Source: Oscillospiraceae bacterium
GTDB taxonomy: Bacteria > Bacillota > Clostridia > Oscillospirales > SIG627
Assembly (NCBI GenBank): GCA_034925865.1
Contig: JAYFRN010000020.1
Span: 29,415 to 93,414 of the forward strand
DNA length: 64,000 nt
Direction of reading: 5' to 3'
The stretch's first letter is position 1, and every line of letters starts with the position of its first letter. The position numbers were made by a program, and so were the translations under genes. The notes under the pieces were generated by a model that did no database searches, was not told the DNA's origin, and saw nothing but the letters and a program-made list of their open reading frames with translations. Positions 17,082 through 26,500 of the stretch are shown in pieces.

Positions 17082-18311
17082 ATGAAAATCCAAATACTGA
17101 GCTTATCAATATGTATTTCACTGTTGCTTTTATCTTCATGCGGTTATAAAAATCCATCTCAAAGCACGACGGAAACAAACGGCACAGCAGAAACAGTAAA
17201 TTATACAGAACCGGATAAAATTATAACAACGACAAACGATACAACACAATCGCCGTTGCCGCTTTCCGTTTCAAAATGGGAAAAGGTACGCGAAGAGATA
17301 TATAAAACGGTTGGCCGCACGGTCTTTCCCGATCTCCTCTATTCACCTGCTTTTATAGTATTAAAGCCGTCTGCGGGTAATTTTTCAGGTGTAATGACCG
17401 TTTCCATTAATTATGAAGATAAAACATATTTTGCAGTCTGTAATCCGGATGACGCTCCCCGGCCGGGAATGAAAATATATAAAAATAGAATAGAGCTTGA
17501 TTTTACCGGAGTGACGGATAACGCACCCGATGACTGCGTGTCGTTTGAGAATGGGAAAAAGCTCTGTTCTCCCGACGAAAAGCGCATGTGTGTGAATACC
17601 GTAATGTCGTATGAAGCCGACGGACAGCGCATACCATTCGATTATGTTTCGAAATCCGGAGACGAATCTTCGCCTGTTTATATATTTTGGTACGAGGATA
17701 ATCAGCATACAATAGGCGAGAAAATTGAAATTCGATATGGCGGAAACATCGTGCCGCTCTGCGCTCCCACGTATTCCGAAAGATACGGGCAGGATTCGTT
17801 CGCAGATAAGCTCGACAGAGCGATAGTTCCCGTGCAAATCGGTATATTGAATAAATCCGGTTCGACGAAAGCGACCGACACATTTACAGGAAATCTTCAT
17901 ATTTACGCTGAAAGAAGAAGCGGGAGGGGCGATCTTTCATTTATTATAAAGAAAAAAGAAACAGACAGTAAGGGACTGCCCGGAATAACTCTTTGCAGCG
18001 ACCGGATAGAAATTGATTTATCGGATGTCGGTTATGACTCCTTTGTGAGACAGCCTGCACCTTATAAACAGCTTGAATCCTGCCTTGCTTATAAATATAC
18101 ATGGGAATTCACGTCGATTGATTTGATAAACCACAGTTCAGAAGCTTTGAAAACCTGTATAAAGCTAAAGTTTAACGGAACTGAAATTAAACTGTCATAC
18201 GCAACTACCGATCCGTTGAGCGGACGTTACCGCGTATTCTTCGAAAAGAATGTTTCCGTAAGCTCTGTGATGGATATCGAGATATTTACCGGCGATTATA
18301 TTACAGATTAA
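17082..18311 (+). CDS. Lipoprotein of unknown function, second of a tandem pair
   Basis: About 409 residues, a close paralog of the gene at 15747: the first 90 residues are nearly identical, including the lipobox LLSSC and the WEKVREEIY block, and the last 17 residues (SVSSVMDIEIFTGDYITD) are the same. Differences cluster at residues 100-115 (an FPDLLYSPAFIV insertion replacing MMGDGWLI) and in the C-terminal half, as expected if the two copies face different ligands. The repeat unit is 1335 bp. Sequence after both stop codons (AAATTAWCCAAGYATTGCATAC) is also shared, so the duplication included the 3' flank. Confidence 0.8.
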   Translation: MKIQILSLSICISLLLLSSCGYKNPSQSTTETNGTAETVNYTEPDKIITTTNDTTQSPLPLSVSKWEKVREEIYKTVGRTVFPDLLYSPAFIVLKPSAGNFSGVMTVSINYEDKTYFAVCNPDDAPRPGMKIYKNRIELDFTGVTDNAPDDCVSFENGKKLCSPDEKRMCVNTVMSYEADGQRIPFDYVSKSGDESSPVYIFWYEDNQHTIGEKIEIRYGGNIVPLCAPTYSERYGQDSFADKLDRAIVPVQIGILNKSGSTKATDTFTGNLHIYAERRSGRGDLSFIIKKKETDSKGLPGITLCSDRIEIDLSDVGYDSFVRQPAPYKQLESCLAYKYTWEFTSIDLINHSSEALKTCIKLKFNGTEIKLSYATTDPLSGRYRVFFEKNVSVSSVMDIEIFTGDYITD

Positions 18312-18363
18312 AATTAACCAAGTATTGCATACCTGCGAATTTAACCTATTCAATATCATATAA

Positions 18364-18407
18364 AATCAGAACCGTATGCGTGCTTATTGCAGGCTTCGGT
18401 TCTGATT
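18364..18407 (+). repeat. Hairpin repeat flanking the lipoprotein pair, right copy
   Basis: AATCAGAACCG pairs with CGGTTCTGATT (11 bp). Stem, loop start (TATGC) and loop end (AGGCTT) match the left copy at 15560-15608. It follows the second lipoprotein gene and may serve as its terminator. Confidence 0.75.
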
Positions 18408-18454
18408 CTATTAACGCTGTTATATTATGGCTCTTTCGTTTGCTGGGTTAAGAT

Positions 18455-18601
18455 TTATATCAATATCCTTTTAAACAGTTCGGCGCAAAGCACGACACAG
18501 GCGATACCGCGTAGTGTGTTGTGAGAAAGACCGCCGCCTGTCTTCTCTGAGGAGTCTGGCCTATATGCCCATGTATTTTCAAGCCTTACAAGAATGGTCT
18601 G
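18455..18601 (-). pseudogene. Decayed 3' fragment of an asd-like gene
   Basis: The minus strand encodes GLSHNTLRG...VVLCAEL, matching the C-terminal end of the intact aspartate-semialdehyde dehydrogenase at 21375-22451 (GLSHNTLRG...AVLCAEL). Nucleotide similarity runs for about 150 bp up to near 18601. Relative to asd about 17 nt are missing just before the GLSHN codons, so the upstream part reads in a different frame (WAYRPDSSEKT here, the shifted frame of asd). There is no start codon or ribosome site. It is a remnant, lying 23 bp beyond the end of the ABC permease gene. Confidence 0.8.
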
Positions 18602-18623
18602 TTTAGAGAATGATTGCGTGATT

Positions 18624-19958
18624 TTATTCTTCGCCGCACTGAACAAAAACATTACCGCTTCCGCTTGATTCTGAGCTCATGAAAAAGCTGTAATATACGT
18701 TTTTATCGCTAAAAGACTTGAATTGCATAATCATTGACCAGACGGGATTAATCACCGCCTTTATATTTCTGGTATATTCATATTCCAAATACAGGTTATT
18801 ACCCTTCAGCTCTGCTTTAAATGTCGGATTCGTTAAAGCCGTTATATTCTTGCCGTTTTGTGTGTTTAAAGGAAAATTATATGACACAACCAATTTTCCG
18901 TCGGTGACCTCAAGCGATTTCGGATTGTTCAAGAACATCCTATACCTGCTTGAAGAGCTGTCGTAGTTATCAATGTTATCAATGATGTTGTCATTGGTGA
19001 TGATATTTATAATACTGCCTTTTTTCAAATGTGAAATATCAATGGTTATTTCTTTTGATGTATACAAATATTCAGAGTTCTCACTTCCGGTGTTGCCATT
19101 ATATTCATTTTTGGCAGAATCAGAGATCGGCAGTATACCGATAAAAAGACTGAAGAGAACGACTATCAAAAGGCCTGTCACCGAAAAGATTAATATCAGT
19201 TGTTTTGAATTTTTATTCGATTTATAATAGACAGTATTGTAGTTTATCACGAATGACAAAGCATTAATTATTATAAACAATACAATCCCTTTTAAAAAGA
19301 ATACCGCTATGCTTTTTTCGGAGAATAAAAATCCGAATATATTACTGAAAGCTTTTATGGACCATGTTAAGTTTATGATCAATGCAGTACCGACGGCGAT
19401 AAAAAAAATAATCGCGTAAATCCTGAATTTTCTTATCAAAGCACCTATGAGGTTGAAAACGGAGACAAAAATCAGGCCATAAACAATGAAAGCAAAAAAG
19501 CCGGTTAAAACAAAGGCGATATTGAAATCGAGAAGAAAAACAATCGGAACAAAAAGCGCGGATATTATTTTCAATATACCTAATTGTATTAAATATACGG
19601 TAAGAGAACACAGCGCAAGCACAAGCACAACAAGATAGCTGTAAATTTGCGTCGATAAAAACCTGCTTGTGTTTGATTGAGGAAAAACAGAAAGGTAATC
19701 GTTATTTGTCCGATATAAAATATTCAATATAATGAACGCAATGATGGTTGCTATAAAAAAGCTTACTGAAAAATCCTGACATCTGATAATATTCGGAGCG
19801 TCCGTGTTTTTAAAAATCATAACAACAGCAGGAATCAAATTGCTTAAAAGCATAAATGCAGAGATTAGCAGGAAAGCTATAAAGGCTTTTTTTGCATTGA
19901 GGGTTTTTACCTTAACAAGCTTCATTGTGTTTTTGACATCATCTTTTACCACAAACAT
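18624..19958 (-). CDS. ABC transporter membrane protein (ABC-2-like, YtrC/D type)
   Basis: A 444-residue protein with six or more hydrophobic segments: about residues 25-50, 65-85, 110-140, 145-175, 185-210, 220-245 and 255-280. A hydrophilic extracytoplasmic C-terminal part of about 150 residues follows, with Ser/Asn-rich stretches. No conserved motif can be named. Its start overlaps the ATP-binding gene by 13 bp. Such GntR-ATPase-permease sets respond to wall-active peptides in Firmicutes (ytr operon); that role is inferred from layout only. Base composition is more AT-rich than in its neighbours, consistent with acquisition. Confidence 0.78.
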   Translation of the reverse strand: MFVVKDDVKNTMKLVKVKTLNAKKAFIAFLLISAFMLLSNLIPAVVMIFKNTDAPNIIRCQDFSVSFFIATIIAFIILNILYRTNNDYLSVFPQSNTSRFLSTQIYSYLVVLVLALCSLTVYLIQLGILKIISALFVPIVFLLDFNIAFVLTGFFAFIVYGLIFVSVFNLIGALIRKFRIYAIIFFIAVGTALIINLTWSIKAFSNIFGFLFSEKSIAVFFLKGIVLFIIINALSFVINYNTVYYKSNKNSKQLILIFSVTGLLIVVLFSLFIGILPISDSAKNEYNGNTGSENSEYLYTSKEITIDISHLKKGSIINIITNDNIIDNIDNYDSSSSRYRMFLNNPKSLEVTDGKLVVSYNFPLNTQNGKNITALTNPTFKAELKGNNLYLEYEYTRNIKAVINPVWSMIMQFKSFSDKNVYYSFFMSSESSGSGNVFVQCGEE

Positions 19959-20845
19959 TTAAGAGCCTCCTCCTTGTTTTGCTTGGTCAAATATACATAT
20001 AAATCTTCCGCATGAACAGGAGAAATATCAAGTCCGGCATTTAACACATCAGTTTTTACCGTTTCGGAAAGCGGTTCATATACAACGGCGAAGCTTTGCA
20101 TAGGGCTGTTTTGCAGGGCTATGATCTTTTTACCCGCGATGTATTTTTGAATTTTTGTCCAGTCGCCGTCTATGCGATATGCGCTGTTCCTCATAATATC
20201 AATATTGCTGTGCAGCAGTTTTTCCCCGTTTTCAATTAGTAAAATATCTGATAAAACGCCTTCAAGCTCGCTTAACAAATGGCTTGAAATAATAAATGTT
20301 CTCGGATTTTCGGCATATTCACGCAGTAAAATATCATAAGCGGCTTTACGGACTGTTATATCCATTCCAAGCACAGGCTCGTCAAACATAGTAAGCTTGC
20401 ATCTGCAGGACAGAGCAGCAAGGAAATTGAAAATACTTGCCATGCCCTGTGAAAGAGCTTTATACTTCATTTTTCCGTTAAGCTCAAAGAATTTCAGTAA
20501 TTTATTTGCAAAATCGAGGTCAAAAGCAGGGAACATAATATCATAATTTTCAAGTATAACCTTGAGGGTCAGATCCTTCTGATATGAAAAATTATGATAT
20601 GTATAAACAAGGTTTTCCAATACCCTTATATTGTCTGCCGGATTTTCTCCAAATACCAAGGCTGTACCGCTTGTTTTATCAAGCTGACCGGAAAGAATTT
20701 TCATCAAGGTCGTTTTCCCGCTTCCGTTGCGGCCGATAAGTCCTGTTATGCTGTTTTCTTCTATTGATAGACTGAGGTTGTTTAGCGCTGTTTTCTTGTC
20801 ATATTGTTTCTTGAGATTTTCGCACTTAACTAACGCGTTATTCAT
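19946..20845 (-). CDS. ABC transporter ATP-binding protein
   Basis: A 299-residue ATPase with Walker A GRNGSGKTT (residues 38-46), a divergent signature LSQGM (131-135), Walker B LTMFDEP with Asp155 and Glu156, the D-loop LGMD and the switch His in ISSHLL. The C-terminal 80 residues form an accessory domain usual for YtrB/BcrA-like exporter ATPases. Overlaps both neighbours: 8 bp with the GntR gene and 13 bp with the permease gene. Confidence 0.93.
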   Translation of the reverse strand: MNNALVKCENLKKQYDKKTALNNLSLSIEENSITGLIGRNGSGKTTLMKILSGQLDKTSGTALVFGENPADNIRVLENLVYTYHNFSYQKDLTLKVILENYDIMFPAFDLDFANKLLKFFELNGKMKYKALSQGMASIFNFLAALSCRCKLTMFDEPVLGMDITVRKAAYDILLREYAENPRTFIISSHLLSELEGVLSDILLIENGEKLLHSNIDIMRNSAYRIDGDWTKIQKYIAGKKIIALQNSPMQSFAVVYEPLSETVKTDVLNAGLDISPVHAEDLYVYLTKQNKEEALKCLW

Positions 20846-21224
20846 TTTTTTCGCCCCTTTCCGTATAGTGAGTTTCGATCAGCTTAAATAATTCTGCTTT
20901 TGAAAAGTTCAGCTTGTCGGCTTCATTAATCAAGCCCTCAATTAAACGCGAGAGATTATTCTTTATTTTGTCATTCAATATTAAATCTTTTGCGCCTTTT
21001 GCAACCACCATTGACAGCCCACGCTGTTTATCCAAAACACCTTTTTGCACCAATAAATATATTCCTTTTGCTGCTGTCGCCGGATTGACGCCGATTTCTT
21101 TTGATATAACAAGCTGCGAATAGCAATTATCGCCCTCCTTAAGTTTGTCCATGAGAATGTCGTCCTCAATAGCTTGGGCAATTTGTAAATATACAGGTAT
21201 TATGCTGTCAAAGTTGATTTTCAA
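20838..21224 (-). CDS. GntR-family regulator, YtrA subfamily
   Basis: A 128-residue repressor with an N-terminal winged helix (PVYLQIAQAIEDDIL, then QLVISKEIGVNPATAAKGIYLL) and a short C-terminal dimerisation helix, the YtrA layout. The frame is open to 21290, but that start would lie in the promoter; TTG 21224 has the ribosome site GAGGTGAT 5 nt before it and gives the usual N-terminus (KINFDSIIPVYLQI). A perfect 19-bp palindrome lies just upstream (21241-21259), the likely autoregulatory operator. It should control the downstream ABC genes. Confidence 0.9.
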   Translation of the reverse strand: MKINFDSIIPVYLQIAQAIEDDILMDKLKEGDNCYSQLVISKEIGVNPATAAKGIYLLVQKGVLDKQRGLSMVVAKGAKDLILNDKIKNNLSRLIEGLINEADKLNFSKAELFKLIETHYTERGEKNE

Positions 21225-21240
21225 GTTATCACCTCGCATC

Positions 21241-21259
21241 ACTACATTACTAATGTAGT
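21241..21259. promoter_or_regulatory. Palindromic operator for the YtrA-type repressor
   Basis: ACTACATTA-C-TAATGTAGT is a perfect inverted repeat with 9-bp arms. It lies directly downstream of the -10 box (21267-21262), covering the expected transcription start, a usual repressor position. Confidence 0.8.
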
Positions 21260-21261
21260 GT

Positions 21262-21290
21262 AGTATATCACGCGTGCTCATATATGTCAA
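21262..21290 (-). promoter_or_regulatory. Promoter of the GntR-ABC operon
   Basis: TTGACA (21290-21285) and TATACT (21267-21262) on the minus strand, 17-bp spacer. Confidence 0.85.
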
Positions 21291-21318
21291 GATGTTTTAT
21301 ATATTTTTATAAAAAAGG

Positions 21319-21351
21319 AGCCGTAACAAAACATAATGTTTTGTTACGGCT
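21319..21351 (-). terminator. Terminator of asd
   Basis: AGCCGTAACAAAACAT and ATGTTTTGTTACGGCT form a 16-bp perfect stem with a single unpaired central base. On the minus strand CCTTTTTTAT follows. It separates asd from the GntR operon. Confidence 0.92.
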
Positions 21352-21374
21352 TAATTGTTTTTCGGGTTATGGAA

Positions 21375-22451
21375 TTATTTCAAATATTCTTCTCTGAAGA
21401 GAAGCTCGGCGCAGAGCACGGCTCCGCCGGCGGCGCCGCGCAGAGTGTTGTGAGAAAGGCCGATAAATTTGTAATCGAAAACGCTGTCTTCTCTGAGGCG
21501 TCCGGCTGATATGCCCATACCGTTTTCGAGTCCGCGGTCAAGCGCGGTCTGAGGACGGTTGTCTTCTTCGAAGTATTTGATGAATTGCTTGGGCGCGCTG
21601 GGCAGTTCAAGTTTTTGGGGCAGACCGGAATAGCTTTCCCAAGCTGCGATAATCTGTTCTTTGGATGGCTTTTTATCAAAGCTGACGAAAACGGCGGCGA
21701 GATGTCCGTCAGAAGCCGGAACGCGTATGCACTGCGCGGTGATGGACGGACAGGAAACCGGAACGATAACGCCGTTCTCTATTCTGCCCCATACCTTCAT
21801 CGGTTCGCGTTCGCTCTTTTCTTCTTCGCCTCCGATATACGGGATTACGTTGTCGATTATTTCAGGCCAGTCGGCAAAGGTCTTCCCGGCTCCGGAAATA
21901 GCCTGATATGTGGTGACAGCGACCTTATTCGGCGCAAACGGCAGAAGCGCGCTGAGCATCGGCACATAGCTTTGTATGGAGCAGTTCGGCTTTACACAGA
22001 TAAAGCCGTATTTTGTGCCTAGACGTCTGCGCTGATCGTCGATGACTTTTATATGCTCTGAATTTATTTCCGGAATGAGCATCGGGACATCCGGTGTCCA
22101 TCTGTTTGCAGAGTTGTTTGAAATGACCGGTATCTCGGCCTTCGCGTATGCGTTTTCAAGCGCAATGAGCTCGTCTTTTTTCATATCGACGGCGCAGAAA
22201 ACGAAATTAACTCCGTTTTTCGCTTCATTGATGTTTGCCGCGTCGTGAACAATCATACCTTTGACCGATTCAGGCATCGGTTCGGAGAGCTTCCATCTGG
22301 TTCCGACGGCTTCCTCGTATGTTTTTCCCGCGCTGTTTTTGCTCGCGGCAAGGTACATTAAATTAAAATACGGATGATCCATGAGCAAAGTAATAAATCT
22401 CTGCCCGACCATTCCTGTGGCGCCGATGACGCCGACGTTCAGTTTTTTCAT
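21375..22451 (-). CDS. asd: Aspartate-semialdehyde dehydrogenase
   Basis: Reduces aspartyl phosphate to aspartate semialdehyde for lysine/diaminopimelate, threonine and methionine synthesis. 358 residues; NADP loop GVIGATGMVGQRF at 7-19, SNNSANR at 111-117, active-site Cys157 in KPNCSIQ, and a DGH segment near residue 244. The sequence type is the longer, archaeal/fungal-like class rather than the E. coli class. ATG 22451 with AAAGGAG upstream is used; a TTG at 22481 lies in the gap to the GNAT gene. It follows that gene after 30 bp and probably shares its transcript. Its 3' end is duplicated in decayed form at 18455-18601. Confidence 0.95.
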   Translation of the reverse strand: MKKLNVGVIGATGMVGQRFITLLMDHPYFNLMYLAASKNSAGKTYEEAVGTRWKLSEPMPESVKGMIVHDAANINEAKNGVNFVFCAVDMKKDELIALENAYAKAEIPVISNNSANRWTPDVPMLIPEINSEHIKVIDDQRRRLGTKYGFICVKPNCSIQSYVPMLSALLPFAPNKVAVTTYQAISGAGKTFADWPEIIDNVIPYIGGEEEKSEREPMKVWGRIENGVIVPVSCPSITAQCIRVPASDGHLAAVFVSFDKKPSKEQIIAAWESYSGLPQKLELPSAPKQFIKYFEEDNRPQTALDRGLENGMGISAGRLREDSVFDYKFIGLSHNTLRGAAGGAVLCAELLFREEYLK

Positions 22452-22481
22452 TGGATTCAGCTTCTCCTTTCGATAAATCAA

Positions 22482-22958
22482 TTATCTTAACATATTTGAA
22501 TAAATATTGGGGCTCGGAACTGGTATGTCCATTGCTCCGCAGGACTTGCGGTAAAAATCGATGGGACCCGCGCCGCCGATAATGGCGTATCCGTACCCTT
22601 CGTTTTTAAGCGCTTCGAGACATTTGTATAAAAGCGCGGTGCCTACGCCTTTTCCGCGGTATTCGGGATCGACTCCGGTCGGGCCGAAATATCCTTTGGC
22701 TGTGGCATCATAGCACGCGAAGCCGATGATATCTTTTCCGTCGGCGGCGGCGACAAATACGGAAGAGGGATGGCGGGTGAAGGAGGCCTGACATTCGCTG
22801 GCCCAGCCTTCGCCGAATTTTTCTTCGATCCAGCGGCATATCATACGCATATTCGGGGTCATGCCGCGCTTGATTATTATATTATCCTCAGCAATGAGTT
22901 TTTCAATCAAAGCTTCATGAGAAGGCATATTGTAAAGGTTTACGAGCATATCCGGCAT
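22482..22958 (-). CDS. GNAT-family N-acetyltransferase
   Basis: A 158-residue acetyl-CoA-dependent acetyltransferase. The pyrophosphate-binding loop is GVDPEYRGKGVGTALL (about residues 95-110); the C-terminal GAGPIDFYRKSCGA fits motif B. The substrate is unknown. It precedes asd closely and on the same strand, so the two are probably co-transcribed. Confidence 0.88.
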   Translation of the reverse strand: MPDMLVNLYNMPSHEALIEKLIAEDNIIIKRGMTPNMRMICRWIEEKFGEGWASECQASFTRHPSSVFVAAADGKDIIGFACYDATAKGYFGPTGVDPEYRGKGVGTALLYKCLEALKNEGYGYAIIGGAGPIDFYRKSCGAMDIPVPSPNIYSNMLR

Positions 22959-23039
22959 AAAAATCCACCGCCTGTAAAATGTTATTTAGTTTGTTATAAT
23001 AATTAAAAATATAATGCTGATACATTATATTAAACGAAA

Positions 23040-23080
23040 ACCAATTTCAAAATATGCCGAAGGCATAAATCGAAATTGGT
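23040..23080 (-). terminator. Nested hairpin, probable rpsU terminator
   Basis: Outer arms ACCAATTTC and GAAATTGGT, inner arms TATGCC and GGCATA closing a CUUCGG tetraloop on the minus strand. T-rich sequence (TTTTCGTTT) follows in the minus direction. Between it and rpsU (about 23095-23165) there is a second weaker hairpin built from CGCAC/GTGCG and ACCG/CGGT. The rest of 22959-23215 shows nothing else. Confidence 0.7.
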
Positions 23081-23215
23081 AAACATCCGTTTTTCACTGT
23101 GCGAACCAAGCTGCATCCGGTCGTACCGCGCACGTCATAAATGAAGACTGTGCGTGAATAACGGTAACGACAAGGATGACGAATCCGGCATTAATAAAAA
23201 ACGTAAAATCAAGAT

Positions 23216-23392
23216 TTATTTGTATTTACGCTTTCTTGCCGCTTCCTGTTTCTTCTTGCGCTTCACGCTCGGCTTTTCATAGCATTCACGTTTGCGAAGT
23301 TCCGCGAGGACCCCGCTTCTTGCGCACTGTCTTTTGAATCTGCGAAGAGCGCTGTCCAAGGACTCGTTTTCCTTGACTCTGACTTCTGCCAT
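23216..23392 (-). CDS. rpsU: Ribosomal protein bS21
   Basis: A 58-residue basic protein of the small ribosomal subunit, beginning [19 protein letters not shown] and containing the family core [23 protein letters not shown]'S characteristic blocks ([16 protein letters not shown]), then a Lys/Arg-rich tail. It is shorter than common length cut-offs and easily missed. The ribosome site GGAGGGAGGG lies 8 nt before the ATG, and a promoter with 18-bp spacer lies upstream (23480-23509). In many Firmicutes rpsU is followed by yqeY; here it is monocistronic. Confidence 0.96.
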   Translation of the reverse strand: MAEVRVKENESLDSALRRFKRQCARSGVLAELRKRECYEKPSVKRKKKQEAARKRKYK

Positions 23393-23479
23393 TGCTGTTT
23401 CCCTCCCTCCGCACGAGCAAAGAGATTTTATCCAAAGGATAAATACCTTTATAGGCTTATATTCGGATAACTACAGTAA

Positions 23480-23509
23480 ATTATACAACATTCAGAATGT
23501 CTGTGTCAA
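23480..23509 (-). promoter_or_regulatory. Promoter of rpsU
   Basis: TTGACA (23509-23504) and TATAAT (23485-23480) on the minus strand with an 18-bp spacer; both boxes match consensus. Confidence 0.85.
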
Positions 23510-23542
23510 TAGAAAATCATAAAAAAGTTATTCTGACGAGTA

Positions 23543-26500
23543 TTATTTTTTGTTTTTCTTCTTTTTTACGGCAATGAAGCATCCTAAGGTTATCGCAACC
23601 ACAGCGAAGCCGGCGATGATCCCTATAACGAGCGGTGTTAATCCGCCTTTGTCATTATTTCCGGGCTCGTCCGAATTTTCATTGCCGCCTTCCGGAGAGG
23701 CGAAGGTAAAGTCAATATAGCTCTTGCCCTTAGGTACGGAAAGCGTCAGATATCCGTCTTCTCCGATATTAAGCGACACTTTTTCACCCGCGACCGACAC
23801 GCCGGTTATTGCGCCGTTTCTGTATTTCTCAGGTATGAGGATTTTTACATCGCAGGCGGAATCGGAATCGATCACGCTGCCGGAATTTGTTTCAAAGGTG
23901 ACCGCAACGCTCGCGGAAGAAGCGGCCTCAATCAGGCTGGCGCCGTTATAGACAAGCTTTGTTCCGCTCGTAAGCGTATAACCGCGTGTCGGAGCGGCGT
24001 CTGTGCCTGACAGACCGTATACCGCTGCAAAGCTTCCATCGGAAGTTAATCCCGCGGTGTCGATCTCAGCTCCTTTTGAAAAGAGAAGAAGATCCTCTTC
24101 TCCGTAAGCGCCGCCGTATCTGACTTTCATTCCTCTGACGCTGTCAGTGTCGATATTCTCAGAGACCACCGTAAATGCGGAATCGCTGTCGGTTGCCGTG
24201 AGCTTTATGGACGCGGCGCCAATATTGAACGATTCGAGATTCTCGACAGAACCCTTGGATACGAATTTAATAGTTGTGTCTCCGCCCTGGAGCAATACGT
24301 TATCAAGCTTTATCTTTTCCGTATCGAGATAATCGTCGACATACATGTCCTTTTCGCAAATAAGCGTGTCGCCGATATAGCATTCAAACGAACCGTATGA
24401 TCTGGCTTTCGCCATTTCCAGAACGATGTTATACGTTCCCGTCAGCGGCACGTTAAACGGAACGCTTAAATAATCGCCCGCCGCCTTTGGCTTGAAGAAG
24501 AGCATTTTCTGAGATATTGCGTTTGCGGCCGAGCATGTGGAATCTGGATTGGAAAGCGTTATGCTGTCGATGAGCGCTCCGAGATTCTGCGTCTGATTGC
24601 CCGAGGCGATCACAGAGATGAGAGCGAGATAATCGGAGGAATTTGATTTGATATCGTTCGTGACATCGACGAGCAGGCCGCAGTCTCCGGGATAGCTGAA
24701 CCACTTGATTTTGAGCTGGTCATCGGAGGCAAAGGCGACGCGCATTTTTGACGCATCATATTCACAGACGAACCAGTCAGCATCTATGACATCTCCGCGC
24801 TTTGAGGTCTGGCCCAGAATTTTTGTATATACCGCGTTCGAAACGTTGAGGCGCCAATTATATGTGTGTTCGACCGAAGCTGAAATGTCATCCTTTATTA
24901 CGTAATAGGGAAAATCAGGGTGGTTTACCATAATGAAGGATCTGTCAAATTTATCAAGCTTCGGGCTGCGGTATGCTCCGGATGCCTTGCCTATAAGATA
25001 TCCGAAGTAAGAGCTTGTCAGACGTTCGGAAATAGTTGAGCTGCCGAGCACATTCTGAGGCTTGCCGTCCACATAAATTGTGCTGTGACCGTTATAAAGC
25101 GTGTAATCTCGGTTGTTTCCGGGAGAATAATCCTCATATCCGGGATCGGACGCGAGCCAGACACCGGCGCGCGCTATGACAAAGCTGTTGTTGTCAAAGT
25201 GATTATGACCGAGATTCGAGGTGCTTGAGGTGAATACAAGCGTTGTGTCTCCGGAGCTCCATCCGGTGCGCATGCTGCCCCATCCGACTTGTTTTACATA
25301 AGTCGCCTGCAGGCTTTGATCAGGATATTCTACATAAAGGTCTTTGAGACCGTATATGAGTCCTTCCAGGGAATTGGGGAAATTTTTGGATCTCTGCAGA
25401 AAATATCCCGCAAGTCCGTTTTTACACACCTTATTGGCGACCGAAGCGGTCACAAAGAAACCGGGTGTCAGCGATCCGTCCGAAATGACGGCGCACAGAC
25501 CGCTTGTGTTTTCACCGCCCGTCACCATCCATTTGAACAGCACATCTGAAATATATTTATGCTCCACCAGCGTCCTGTCGCCCACCGCGCGCGCTATCTG
25601 GTCGGCGGCGGTCATAAGGTATTCCATTGAGAGCGTGGTATACATATTGCCCTCATGAGTACCTGAATTGAGACGGCGGTCGAGATACCATTTAAAATAC
25701 TCGAGAGCTTTTGCTATGGCGGTGTCTGCCTCCGGGTATTCGCCGAGCAGAGTGCATCCCGCGGTGGCAAGAGCGGCGGTTATGACAACCTGAATGTTGT
25801 GGTCGGTTGAAAGATTCCATGCCTTCAGGTGCTGCTTGAGAGCGCGCTCGTATATTGCCGTTTTTATTTTGTCCTTTTCAGCGTCCGTCATATAATCGTA
25901 TAACATATCGTACGCCGTGCAGACGCCCGTGGTTATATATCCGCTGTCAAGACAGGCGATCCCGTTGCCGTAGGTCGGATCCGACCAGCTTGTCCATTCA
26001 GAGAGCCAAAGGCACATATCAGTTGCCTTGCGCGCATATTTTTCGTCGTCCGTGAGCAAATAAGCCATCGCGAGGTATTGCAGACGGGCGTTGATCGCTG
26101 TGCCCAGCGCGGTCCAGTAGGGATATTGTTCGGAAGCAAGATATGTCGGCGGATTTGCGAGCTTTCCGGGCATTATCAGCGGATATTGGTATGTAACAGT
26201 ATAATTGCCGTAATAATTACAGGTAAAGGAATTTTCGGCAAGGTAAACGTCCGCGGTTGAAATGACTCCGGAAGCCACCGTTTTCGGGCTTGTGCCAGCG
26301 TAGTTGGGCGTTGTGTCGTCCTTGAGAGCTTTTATGGATGGAAGATTGTCCTTTGTAAAGAACAATCTTGGATACCCGCTCACGAGATGGTCATATTTTT
26401 CAGAACCCACTTCGTTATAATCCTTTCCAATTTTGACTCTGATATTGTCAAAATACGCTGTTCCGGCGTTGGCGGTGGTTTGATATAGAAGGATCGTCAT

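Noticed and set aside
18455-18652. A 65-codon frame taken as a small protein gene
   Set aside because: It is the frameshifted end of an asd copy, partly in the wrong frame, overlapping the permease gene end and without a ribosome site.
22959-23215. Riboswitch (for example lysine type) controlling asd
   Set aside because: The hairpins here lie behind rpsU and look like its terminator; no lysine-riboswitch core was seen before the GNAT-asd unit.
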